64,000 nt of DNA. It comes from Trebouxia sp. TZW2008 (taxonomy: Eukaryota > Chlorophyta > Trebouxiophyceae > Trebouxiales > Trebouxiaceae). The stretch covers positions 62,001-126,000 of the forward strand of contig BDIU01000360.1 in NCBI GenBank assembly GCA_002118135.1. The letters are read 5' to 3'. Both the position numbers and the translations under genes were made by a program. Positions 10,201-26,000 of this stretch are shown here, piece by piece. The stretch's first letter is position 1. Each line of letters opens with the position of its first letter. The notes beneath the pieces were generated by a model. The model saw nothing but the letters and a program-made list of their open reading frames with translations. It did not search any database and was not told the DNA's origin.

Positions 10201-12279
10201 CAGGTTAGCTGATGACATGACAAGTGACACGTTCTAGCAAACCTGTTATTTGCATGTGGCACAAGCTGTGTCTCGCCAGACATGTCTTCATGCTGGAGGC
10301 TTACTGCTTATGCATTGCAGAGTTAGCAAAAGTCGTACTTCAAGTGACACTTCGCAAGCTTGTTTGACATCATGCTGCATGCTCTGCTATGCGCTTAGCA
10401 AGCATCTGATCCTGGTGTGAGTTGGACGTCACCTGACTGAAATCTGCAGCAACCTTGCTCGACATGTCGACATTCTGAGCAAGATGGTTTTGTCTGATTT
10501 CCAGCTGTTGAGCATCAGACATCCTTACCATGACTCTCAGGATAAGCAAGCCTGCCAACGCAGGGCTTATGCCACGCACACCTAGTGCATTTGCTGGAAA
10601 CTGTGACAAACTGTTGTTATGCTGTCAACATTTGCTGCTGTGAATGCAGGCGAGGTGTTGAGGGCAAACTGGCCTAGGTTACTTGCTTACTGAGCCACAA
10701 GACTGTCCAAAAGCATTTTGCCAGTTGGGCTCCTGGAGGCTTTTGAGGGAGATTGTTGGGACTGGTAAGCTACCTGCAGCTGTGTTGTCAGGCTCTGACC
10801 ATCAGTTCTGATATGACATCAAGATCGCTGAAGTTGTGACTGCTGACGCTTAGTCTGTCCAGTGCATGCATAAACCTCAACATGCAGAGTCGAGAATGTG
10901 AATCACCAAGATGCAGCGCAAACCATCAAATGCGCAAGAGGTGGTGCCATGCCAGTACGTTATACGCAACACTCCAGTGTTTTGAAGTATCAAACACTGA
11001 AATTACTAGCATGTTCACAACTGAACATGTCAAACCTGCACTTTTTGCTTTCACTCCAAACCCTTTGCGCCAGTTATTGACATTATGGAACGCTGACGCG
11101 TCGCTCACTCGTAATCCGCCTACTCACCACTACCAACTATGAGGAACGTAGACACGCAAGGCAGATATGACTGTAATTGGCAAATGCTACAATCATTGCA
11201 GGAATATATATAGCAGAAATCATGGAGGTGTTTTGAGTTGTCGCTGACGCTGCCGGCTAAGCTGTACATGCTAGCGCTGTCATTATATGTGTTTGTTACT
11301 GCAAATAAGTCATGCTGACAGCTTTGCATGGCATGCTTGCAGGCAGGCGGCCAGACGTTGCCAAAGGGGTGGGCAGAAAGAGAACACCAGCTTTCAGCTG
11401 TCTTGGAAACTGTGAAGTTCTCAGTGTGACAAACCTCACATGTGCTGTTAGATCATGCCAAAATGGAGCTTAATTCTGCTTGACTTCTACCTGAAGAATA
11501 GATGTCGGTCTCTGTGGCGGTTGTGTCTGTTCAATTGAAAGCTTCATTGCAGCAATCAAAAGGGAATGATTGTTGCACATATGCAGCATGTATCATTACA
11601 ACCCAGTATGCAAGTGACTTGCATGAGTGCTTGTACTTTAGGCTGCCTCTATGGAGGCTCCTGTTATGACTGCTTAACAAAGCAGAGCTTTCTTTTCTTT
11701 ACTTTGGCTGTTGAAACATGTGATTTTTGCACTGAGCACAGCATCACATTTGCAAACAAGCCAGATAACGACTGTGGTTGCTTAGCTTTAAAGATGTGAA
11801 CTTTGTGGTGCTTTTGTGAGGTCAAATGCCTGATCCCTGTTTAACTACCACATGCATGCCACTGTCTAGCAGTAGTTCAAGTTCCTGTACTTGCAATTGT
11901 CCTTGCTTTCCCTGTGACAACGCTCTATGTGACGAGAATCATTGCGTGAAGGATCGCTGAATTCTGCCATTTGCAGCAGCATTTGGCTTGTGATATGCTA
12001 TACTTACACATATGCACATGATCAAGCCGTCTTCCATGCTGCTGCAATGTCAACAAGCTCCATAACAGACAGTCAATGTATGAGGTCGCAGAAATTCGGT
12101 CGCCCAACCATAGCTGACATGAGGGATTGAGAGGATTTCACATGCTTCAGCCAGAACAAGGAAGTCTGCATGCATGCACTTCTGTGATGTGTTTGGCATA
12201 ATGCATCGACTAGAATCCGACCGTTCTCCTTGCGCGCTGCTGCTCACAGCTCCCAGATGGGCGGTGCAAACGCTCCGTG
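10201..12279. other. Unresolved stretch before the SDR gene
   Basis: No confident gene. Possible coding pieces: a minus-strand open frame 10370-10609 without recognisable motif, and a plus-strand piece after TTGCAG near 11341 reading TLPKGWAEREHQLSAV and ending at a TGA, which looks like a terminal exon without visible partners. 11060-11160 has several CpGs and could be a promoter. 12200-12280 is the CpG-rich start of the SDR gene. Confidence 0.35.
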
Positions 12280-14101
12280 ATGGCTCCAGCAATAGTTCCT
12301 AGAACTGCAGGTTCAATATTTCTGGTGACCGCTGGTAACAGAGGCTTGGGACTTGAGCATGTCAAGCAGTTTCTGCAGACAACTGAAGTGAAAGTTGTGG
12401 CAACTGCTAGGCAGCCCGGAAAAGCTGACGAGTTGAAAGAACTGAAGCAAAAATACGCAGACAGATTGACAATTGTACAGCTCGACACCGGCGACGAGGC
12501 GAGCATCGAGGTGCGATTCTTGACCTTGAACGGGGCTCGCGAGGTTTGACCGCTTGATTTAGCGTGTGTGACTTGCGACCTTGAACGCGACATCATGTTG
12601 CAGGCAGCCGCACAACAAGTGGAGCAGCTACATCCTGGCGGAATCGATTTGATCCTCAACAATGCTGGCATACAGGAGCAGATCACTCGAGGCATTGAAG
12701 CGTAGGCTTGCAGATGCTGGCAACCGCATGCCTCAGCTTTGATGTCTTGCGTGCATTGAGCCGTGAATATTGCCTGCGTTACCCTGCTGCAGATCAGGCG
12801 AAGACTATAAGCATGTTTTTGAAGTCAATGTGGTTGGTCCTTTCCTGGTGACCAAGCATTTCCTACCACAGCTGCTAAAGAAAAGAACCAGGGTGGTAGT
12901 CAATCTCAGCTCTGGCTGTGGGTCCATTTCTGCCAATGCAGCTGGTAGATTCAAGGGTCTCATGTTGCCTTACAACTCCAGCAAAGCTGCTATCAACATG
13001 CGTAAGGCCCTGTATCTTTTGCTGGTCCATCCATGACAATGTACTCTGCCAATGCCTTTTGGTATAAAAAGCAAATGTTCTGGTTTTCATGCTTTTAGCC
13101 TGCTTGAAACTGCTCTGCAGCCATGTCCGCACTCAACATGGTAAAGGCCTTCTGTCTTGTGCTTTTGCATTCATCATCATGCTTTCTGCAGATGCCTTTT
13201 CACATACAAAGCAAATTTTGCTTTCCAGAGCGTGCTTGAAAGTGTTTTACAGCCATTCCTGCATCCAACATGTTGAAGGCCTTCTGTCTTCTGTTTTTGT
13301 ATTCATCATCATGCCCTCTGCAAATGCCTTTTACATCAGATGTGCAACTTGCTTTCAAGAGCGTGCTTGAACTGCTCTGTAGCCGTTCTTGCACCCAACA
13401 TGTATAATGCCTTCTGTCTTCTGCCTGTGCATTCATCATTCATGCTCTCTGCAGATGCCTCTGGACATGAACATCATAAAATGCACTTTCTAGCATACGT
13501 CGCTCCATGTGTGTGGCACAAGTCCTGTGCCAGGCAGTTTTGTCTTCACCGTCACGACAAGAGCGCCTCTCAAACACAATATGAAAAAGCTTCTTGCTTC
13601 TCGAAATTCATTTGTATTTGTCCAGCAGGCTTTCTAGAAATGCCACAATTGTGCTGACAGGCGTTGTTGCACTTGCCCATTGTGAATTGCAAACCTGATT
13701 TGCATCTAGTAGCATCCTGAAGCACTTTTTGTTTGCATACTTCCGTGTGCATGGCAAGATGATCTTTGATGCATGACAAAGCATTAGTATTGCAGCATGC
13801 CGCAGGAACTGCTGTTTAGGCAATAGTCAATGACGTATTGGTGCACTGAACACCCAATCTATGCGCTGCAGAAACGGCCGTTTTGGCAAATGATCTGAAG
13901 GAAGAGGGATTCACTTTCATTGCTCTGCACCCTGGCTGGGTCAACACAGACATGGGGAAATTGTCTACCCCGTTTCTTGGAGGGGAGCCCCCCCTAGACC
14001 CCCCTGCTAGCATCAAAGGCCAGCAGGAGGTGATCTTCAGTCTTACTAATGAACAGAATGGACGGTATCTCAATTGGAAAGGAGACAGCGTGCCATATTG
14101 A
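12280..14101 (+). CDS. Short-chain dehydrogenase/reductase, complete, four exons
   Basis: Exons 12280-12510, 12604-12701, 12793-13001 and 13872-14101 give 768 nt, 255 residues, with all phases matching. It is a classical Rossmann-fold NAD(P)-dependent oxidoreductase of the C-factor/carbonyl-reductase-like group. The cofactor motif reads TAGNRGLG, with Ala where the family usually has the first Gly of TGxxxGxG. Then come NNAGI, the catalytic Ser in NLSSGCGSIS, and YNSSK with the catalytic Tyr and Lys. The last exon holds ALHPGWVNTDMG and the usual C-terminal NGRYLNWKGD before the stop. The ATG at 12280 lies in a CpG-rich stretch; a GTG precedes it directly. The substrate cannot be told. Intron 3 (870 nt) is largely repeated copies of the exon 3 end. 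Confidence 0.9.
12985..13470 (+). repeat. Four donor-side copies of the end of SDR exon 3
   Basis: The exon 3/intron junction, with AACATG just before the donor at 13001, recurs with AACATG at 13135, 13267 and 13397 (spacings 140, 132, 130). Each copy is followed by AAGGCC or ATGCC, TTCTGTCTT and a CATTCATCAT stretch ending in CTGCAGATGCC or a variant. The second copy keeps a GT (ATG|GTAAAG); the later ones do not. Confidence 0.85.
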
Positions 14102-14400
14102 GGCGCAGCCATTTATTCAATCTGTGCTTGTCTTTTGTTTCAGCAATGACCAGAATGGACAGTACCTCAATTGGAAAGGAGACAGGGTGGCATATTGAGG
14201 CGCAGCCATTTATCCAATTTCAGCTTGTTTTAATTTTTGAAATGACCACAATGGACAGTATCTTGGTTGGAAAGGAAACAAGACATGAAATATCAAGGCG
14301 CAGCAGCTCACTTGATTTGTGATCCCTTCAGTCTAACAGTGACCAGAATGGACAGTATCTCAGCTGGAAAGGAGACAGGAGAACATCAAGAAGCAGCATA
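14046..14400 (+). repeat. Four copies of the SDR C-terminal coding end, period about 97 nt
   Basis: The segment coding NGRYLNWKGD, the stop and about 50 nt of 3' sequence is repeated, with CAGAATGG or its equivalent at 14054, 14151, 14247 and 14344 (97, 96, 97 nt). Copy two still encodes NGQYLNWKGD plus a stop and follows a TTTCAGC acceptor-like sequence, so it could serve as an alternative last exon. Copies three and four lose the stop context. Confidence 0.9.
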
Positions 14401-14783
14401 TGCAAGTTGGACGGACCCTCTAGTACTGGGCTTTAACCCCTTCGCCCCCCCCTGAAGCGCATGGGCAAGCTTGGCGCATCACTCAAACCCTGTACAGGAA
14501 TGCCAGAAGGCATAGGCTTGTCTGTAATCATCCAGCTGATCATGACCACCAGCAAATGAACAGAATTGCCTAGGCTGCTGATTTTGAACTTGGGAAACCT
14601 GAGTTTTCCTCACTGAGTTGAGAAGCCGACTGCAGCTGCACGGAGGGTGCTCTGCTGTTTACTAGTTCTGTTTCTGTCAGATACAGATCTGTTCCCTAGC
14701 CTTTAAGCAGCATGCCAGTTTTCACGATGCAGTCTTAAGAAACAACACCAGTTTGCGCTTTGTCATGACCGCAAGTGTCTAGC

Positions 14784-14808
14784 AGTACCCAAGAAATACT
14801 TGGGTACT
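14784..14808. other. Perfect 10-bp stem-loop
   Basis: AGTACCCAAG, a 5-nt loop AAATA, then CTTGGGTACT, an exact inverted repeat. It lies 28 nt before a longer fold-back. Confidence 0.85.
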
Positions 14809-14836
14809 GGTACATAGCATCCATCACATTGTCCAA

Positions 14837-14916
14837 GAGGCAGCTTTGCTATGTCGCCTACATGAACAGCAGGCTTTTCATATAGGCAACATACACGTCT
14901 GTTGCAAAGCTGCCTC
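14837..14916. other. 80-nt fold-back with a side bulge
   Basis: GAGGCAGCTTTGC at 14837 pairs with GCAAAGCTGCCTC ending at 14916 (13 bp exact). Inside it TATGTCGCCTACATGAA pairs with TTCATATAGGCAACATA with two mismatches, and the right arm carries about 10 extra nucleotides as a bulge. Such an imperfect hairpin could be a small-RNA precursor or an old inverted duplication. Confidence 0.8.
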
Positions 14917-15485
14917 CCAAAGTTTGTACCATTCTCTCAAACATGAGAACATTGAGTTGCGTATGTGTCAGTGTGTGCAGCTGCGCTGCATGCCACATTT
15001 CAATTCGATGCTTATGTAGTCCGGCAAACAACGTCATGCTGTACTGTACAACAACTAGTGTGCGCTAGGCAAACGCGCAACGGATCTTTGTTCTGCTTGG
15101 CCTAGGGTGTCCTTGCCAGTACAGCACCGTGAAAGTCAGCAGCTGCCGCATGCAGCAATCATTCATTGCACCTTGGTATGACCCTCACATGGGTGATCTC
15201 AGCGATGCAATGCAATGCAATATGTTTCAAGAGAAATCTTGCATGCACGCTGGCTGTGCATCTGCTGCAATCTCTGCTGTAAGTTGCAAGTGTGTAAAGG
15301 CGTCAACTCTGTTGCTTGATTTGCTGACATGACTTTGACTTGCATGCTGACTAGCATTTGCATGATGGGTTGCAGAATAGCAAAATGGCTTCATATTATG
15401 ATTCATGTTGGTGTTGCAACACGTGATGACAACGTATAACTTTTTGCTCAAACAGACTCTGATTCCTGACTGGATAAAAGTCTTA

Positions 15486-20144
<4,659 letters not shown>

Positions 20145-20754
20145 GCAGGTGCGCAGACTTTGTGTTGTTGCTGTGATAACTCACGAATTTGATGCAATCG
20201 ACGATGCAGTCAAGGCTTGTATTGACACACGCTTGTATGCAGTGTGTCAAAATGCTATTGTTTGCGCTTTTGAGGTCTAACCGCAGATTGACGCAGCGTT
20301 GACGATGATTAAGGTTGGTACCACCCACCTTAAATGTGCATTTCATGCACACAAACAAATGGTCTGTTGTTGCACATTCTGGAGAAAAATTGTGCCAGCC
20401 ATCATGATCAGCAGACACCAAGTTGCAGATCATGACACATCTGCAAAGCACGCATGCAGGTAAGGCAAGCTCTGATCATGACTTTGATGACCGCTATGAC
20501 ACCTGGTTCAAGGTAGAGAAGCATTTGTTTGCAGATGCAGTACTTACTGCAGCTGCCTTCCAGGCTGGCTTTGATATCTGACTGTGGCAATAGCATTTGC
20601 AAATTCAGCAGGTTGCATGGGCACTGTCACAAAAGCTAGCAGCCTCAACGCATGCAATGTTCCTCTCATGACAACAAACAACGCTGAAACTTGCTAGCGC
20701 CAGCTGGCTATTCACACAATTCATTGCCGGACCGCCATACACATGTGAGAATAT
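20145..20754. promoter_or_regulatory. Gap between the METTL1 start and the ADP-ribosylglycohydrolase end
   Basis: Contains the METTL1 promoter side (minus strand) and the 3' end region of the next gene. CpG density is raised only in the first 60 nt or so. No motif is identifiable. Confidence 0.35.
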
Positions 20755-22852
20755 TTAGTTTGGACTGTGTGAAGGAGCATTGTCAACTAACTGCTGGCAC
20801 AGGCTGGGCAGATTCTTGGTAGCCAGAAAACCTGGTCTTGGTACTCCTGGACTGTTTGCATCCCTAGCAAGAACAGGTGCTTTCATCTCTTCTGGAATTG
20901 CGGCAGCCCCATGCAATGCACCAATGAGTCCTCCCACAATGGCAGCATTTGTGTCTGTGTCTCCTCCCAGCAACAAAATCTCTGTGATGGCCTTTTCGTA
21001 TGGGGTCTGCCTTCTCAGATGCCTGCAAGCGCATACATTGCACATAGATCAGCACACTGCTGCATTGATGCTGCACAATCTGTCTCATAGGTGCACATGC
21101 CGATGATTTGACGTTTGCACTGATGCTTGACGTTCTTGCAGACATGGGCAGAATGAGCGGTGATGTGTGACCAGACGCATGTCAGTCAGCAGTTGATCAG
21201 ACATCACGTACGCATGCATGCATGGATAGTGCCCATGGAAACAAGAGAATAGCATTGTCACAGTTAGGTGTGGCTCTGTTGCAAAACAAGCCATGCATGC
21301 ATTCCAGCTGCTAAGAGCGTACACCTTCACAAAGCCTCACCTGAATGCATATGTAAAGCCCCACTTCACAAAGCCAATCATGTCAACACAGTCATCAGCA
21401 CAGCCATCGCACGCAGAGTCTGCGAGCCACTGCTGAACTTCAGGCACAGCATGTGCCTTTGCCCAATCTTCAGCTGCTTTCACTGCCCCTGATGCATCCT
21501 CTGGCTTGTTGATTAGGTGTACAATGGCGATGCAGTAGCAGGCATTGCAGTCCTGCACACAAGGCGCTGAGTACAGTGCGACGGGTGCTTTTCCTGCCCC
21601 TGATGCATCTTCTGGCTTGTTGATTAGGTGTACAATGGCAACGCAGTAGCAGGCATTGCAATCCTGCACATAACGCATTTGAGTACAGTGCGTAGGATGC
21701 CCATGTGGCAAGCTTGTTTGAGTACAATGCATGGGATGCCCATGTTGCAAGCTTGTCTGCTACTTCGTAAGAATTGAAAGGCTTTCATGCGAAGCAGTTG
21801 ATGCTGTGAAGAGATTGAGAGATGTTGAGTCTGTACAGCTCAAAGCAGATCTTGCACAGTGAGATTGTAGAAGCAAACCTGAACGGTTGTGCATAGGGCC
21901 AACATTCTATGAGATCAGTGTCTAGATCAGTGTATGTGATGCGGAAGGCTGGGGAGCTTACCAGGCACACTTTGTTAGGATGAGTTAGCTGAGCATCTGC
22001 AGCAGCAGCAGCTACAAGGTCCCGCTGCGACAGCTTATGGCCCCACACTGCCAAGGGTGTGATGCGCATCAATGCCCCATTAGCTTTGGATGCCATGTTG
22101 ACCTGCAGCAGTGTGGCTAAAATGGGTGTGATGCAAGCAGTTCATGTTGGCAAATTGACTCCTCTCAATGCCTGGCATGCACGGTAATCGTGCACAGGCA
22201 GACTTGACCATGCGACTATGTCCCCTGCCTTGCTCTGCTCCACGTAAGACGTTTGTACAAGCAAACATAACAGTCACACACTCACCCCAGCTGCATTAAT
22301 GACCATGGTGGAGGCAATTTCTGCATTGCTCCCTTCTCTTTTACGAACGTATGCGCCAGCTGAAATAGCATTACGTGTGGTGTTGCCTGCAGCTCAAAAT
22401 GCCCCAATTGTGCCAAAGCTCTAGCGTCGAGGTTGTTCAGAAGGCTGCATCAAACAAACGCGACTACCAATATCGAATGGTTCGCTCGCTAGCCACTGCA
22501 CGTACTTGGCGGCGACTGCGCCTTGTTGTTCGCCATAGCGACTGTCCACCAAGCCTTGCGCCAAGCACAAGGCTAACTCGCTGTCGTCAGTGATTTGGCC
22601 TGGTCCCACTCCAAAAACGCCTCCTCCAGGCATCTTCAGTGCTGCTCGGACCTGCACATTGGCAATCGCTGTCATGTGCGCAACACAAGACTTATCGTTT
22701 TAGTGAAGCACTCTGGTGGTTGTCAGTCAGCGGTGAGCTGTGCAGTTGCGCACTCTAGCAAGGTCAGGTCGTGGCCTGAACTCCAGAACAGCGCCAGCAG
22801 CATCACCGACGAAGGCTCCCAACACAGCGCCATAAGCTTTATCGAACCTCAT
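20755..22852 (-). CDS. ADP-ribosylglycohydrolase (DraG family), complete
   Basis: Six minus-strand exons: 22754-22852, 22468-22651, 22286-22386, 21962-22102, 21341-21552, 20755-21022; 1005 nt, 334 residues, phases all matching. The family removes ADP-ribose from proteins or small molecules using a two-metal centre. Metal-site motifs are present in order: GAFVGDAAGA near the N-terminus, GPGQITDDSELA, and GGDTDTNAAIVGG near the C-terminus. Also seen are NTTRNAISAGAY, SKANGALMRITPLAVWG, and AIVHLINKPEDA followed by IGFVKWGFTYAF. The start ATG is in a CpG-rich stretch shared head to head with the Gln-rich gene. Which ADP-ribose substrate it uses cannot be told. Confidence 0.93.
21590..21760 (-). 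repeat. Acceptor-side copy of ADP-ribosylglycohydrolase exon 5, plus a short tandem repeat
   Basis: Exon 5 starts at 21552. A second copy of its first 75 nt starts at 21663, 111 nt upstream, after the same TGTGCAG acceptor, and reads DCNACYCVAIVHLINKPED before drifting. Just beyond it (21680-21760) a unit of about 43 nt containing GAGTACAATGCATGGGATGCC-like sequence is repeated twice. Confidence 0.85.
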
Positions 22853-23097
22853 CCTCGCATTTTTGACAGCATGCATACCCAGCGCAGCTGGTTTGCCGAA
22901 GTTTTCAGCTGCTTAGAGCGCTTGAAGCTGCTGAGTGCGCTTCCTGAGTCGAGATCATGACTAACTGCTGCGTTTACCACAGCATGCGGAGCAAGCGAAG
23001 CATGCACGACTTGGTACGCAGTTGCAGAGCCTGCAATTGGAACTCGGCGCGGATTTGGTTGGCGATGATTTCATCCTAGAGGTGATAGCGAACCAAA
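22853..23097. promoter_or_regulatory. Probable bidirectional promoter, ADP-ribosylglycohydrolase / Gln-rich gene
   Basis: A 245-nt gap between two divergent starts. CpG is common here and in both first exons, against a CpG-poor background. No TATA box or other named element is clear. Confidence 0.5.
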
Positions 23098-26000
23098 ATG
23101 CCGCTGCTGGCAGCGATGCTTCTCGTCACGCCCTCACGGGAGCTGCACGCTGAGGGCAACCAGCTGCCCAGACACAACGATCAGTCGCAGACTATTCCGT
23201 CGTACAACCTGAAGATGCTAACTCCTCGACAGATCCAGGATGTCAGGTTGCTTCAGTTTGAGCTTCTGCGAACAAGGTCGCACGTAAGCACCTGCTGTCT
23301 CTGTGAGCAGGCGTGCAGCTAACAGCTGTTGCAGCTAGCATTTGCTGCAATCCATACAATGACTGCCTGCACAGGACGGCATTTGTGATCCAGAAACGGT
23401 GGCTCTGCTGGAAGATCTGCTTCCCCTGGACCTTCACAACCGTAAAGTCCTCAACATACATATCACTGTCAAGCGACAGGTCTGCAGAACTATGCTTGTT
23501 GCTAGCTTTTGTCTTACCTTGTCATTCAAACAAGGTTGAGAAGCTGCAAGTGGCATGCAGGTGGTGATCTCGTATCTCCATGGGCCTGAGCCTGACTTGG
23601 AAAGCAGTCATGCAGCATATGAGGCATACTTTGCAGAACCTTTGCAAGCAATGATGAGTGGTACAACTGGACTCACTGCTCCGAATGACAGGGGCCTTGA
23701 AATCTTTGCGTCTGAAACCAGGAACCTCAGTCAGATGCTGTCCAAAGCTGAAGATGCCCTGGCAAAAGGAGGCTCCAGTATCCTGCAGCATGCTGTCAAA
23801 ATTCATCCTCTGGTCTTCCCTGCCAAGGCTTTAGAGGATGCATTAGCAATCATTGCTGACTCTGTTGGCTCATGTGGTGCATCAGATGCGCTGCAGCCAG
23901 AGTCAGATCTTGACATGTCAGGTATGCAATCCATGAGTGAGCATACTTGCATACAAAAGATGTGCATGCATGACATCACGTGACGCATGCGCAAACCATG
24001 ACTGACAGGCACTTTGAATAGACAACACTCGAGGCACTCAAGCATCACTTGGGCCAGACTAACAACATTCAGTTGCTAGCCAGAACAAGATGACAGTAAA
24101 AAGAGGACTTATCATTGAGTCCCGTAGTGACACAAGGCTCTGTTCTAGTCACTCCTGACAGAACGTCGCATGGCATAGCATGTTGCTTGCCTGTGTAACA
24201 ATTCCATGCTTGTACAGGTACAGGAGCAGGCAAGCACAAGCTTGGCAATAAGAGCCAGTCAGGATATGAACCATCTGGCATCCCAAAGCCTGATGATCAT
24301 CTGCCAGAGCCAGCTGCCGCTAACATTGCAAACACAGAGCAGCCAAATGGCTGTTCAGGCACAGAGCCAGCTGACAACATAGATTCAGGGCAGGCTCATG
24401 GCGTTCAAGAGACAGAGCCAAATGCTGCTAGTATGGCAGATGCAGAGCAGCCAAATAGCATTCCAGGCACGGCATCAGCTGACAACATCAATACAGGACT
24501 GGCTGAAGGAAGTCAAGAAACAGAAACCGCTGTTGCTGATATGCCAGATACAGAGCAGCCAAATGGCAACATGGATAACGGGCAGGCTAAAGGAGTCCAA
24601 GATACAGAGCCAGAGCCTGATACCGCAGATACAGAGCAGTTGAATGGCATTTCAGGCACCGAGCCAGCTGACAACATGGTCATAGCGCAGGTTGCAGACG
24701 TCTTAGATACAGAGCCAGTCGCTGCAAATTCTGCTGGCGCAAAGCAGTCAAAAGGCATTTCAGATACAGCGCCAGCTGACATCATGGATACAGGGCTGGC
24801 TGGTGACATTCAAGAAACAGAACTAGCTGCTGCTGATATTGCAGACATAGAGCAGCCAAATGGTGTTTTCAGCACACAGCCAAATGACAATATTGGTGTA
24901 GGACCGACTGAAGAGATGCAAGGCACAGAGTTGGCTGGTGTAATGGGAACAGGGCAGGCTGACGCAATCCAAGACAGAGAATTGGTCGAAGGTGCTGATC
25001 TTTTGGCAGCATCAACACAGCCAGCCGACCAGTCGCAGCCTGACAGCGCCAACATGCAGAAGACAAGCAGTGCAGCTCCAGTAGCAGTTCAGCTGAAAGC
25101 AAATGAAGGCAAAGTGGCTGTGCAGCTACTCCTGCTCAATGGTGACAAGGCTCAGTCAGCCGACAGCAGCTTGAGTTGTAGTCCAGCCGTTGTAACTGCT
25201 ACTGATCAGGGAGCAGCTACTGAAGGAGCTCAAGCAGATTGTGTACCATCAAACAGCTTTCAAAGGCAAGATGGTGTTCAGCTCAAGAACAGTCTGCTAT
25301 CTCAGTCACACCCACCGTTGCTAGACACTCAGGTATGCTCTGCAGCACATCTCCTGCCATATTTTTACGACAATTGCAGCTGTACAGCACAAGCGTGCAC
25401 CAATGCATTTGTGGATACAGCACATGGCACTTTGGAGGCGTCGCAGCTTACTAATGCAAATACAGCAGAAACGGCTCTGTGTGTTTGCATATTGCCATGT
25501 TGTTGCCAATTTGGTGCAGCGCTGCAAGACCTGAGGGTGTATGCATGCAAAGTGCTCATGTCAGCATGGAAAGGTACATCTGCTTCTGCTGGTAGACTGT
25601 ATTGGGCTTGAAGCTTATATGCCTGTTGCTGCAGTGGCCAGATGTCTTTCTATGTGCAAGTGATGCTATGACAGAGCCTGCCACAGAACCACAAGGCATC
25701 AACAGCACAGCTGTTGACATAACCCACCTGCAGTCATTCAAGCCAGCTGCAGTTCCAGAGGCAGCTGTGTCAGGGCAGCTGCAGGACTGTGACCTGCCTG
25801 ATGGCTTTGAAGCTGCCAATGTCAACAACAAAGAAGTAGTCATCAATGGTCATGCTCAACAAGCTGCTGACATGCAGACAGACAGGCAAGCTACAACTGA
25901 GGAGGCTATAGGACAGTTGCAAGACTGTGACATGCCTGATGCCAATGAAGCTGCCAAGGCAGTTAGTTGCAATGAACAAGCTGGGTCTGCAGCGTGTGTG

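Larger units (their letters stand above)
14400..15485. other. Intergenic stretch between convergent SDR and METTL1 genes, with two hairpins
   Basis: No gene is seen. It should contain the 3' ends of both transcripts. The only clear structures are the two fold-backs at 14784-14808 and 14837-14916. Confidence 0.5.

Noticed and set aside
11341..11430. Terminal exon TLPKGWAEREHQLSAV
   Set aside because: No partner exons, start or family match could be found, so it is mentioned only within the unresolved stretch.
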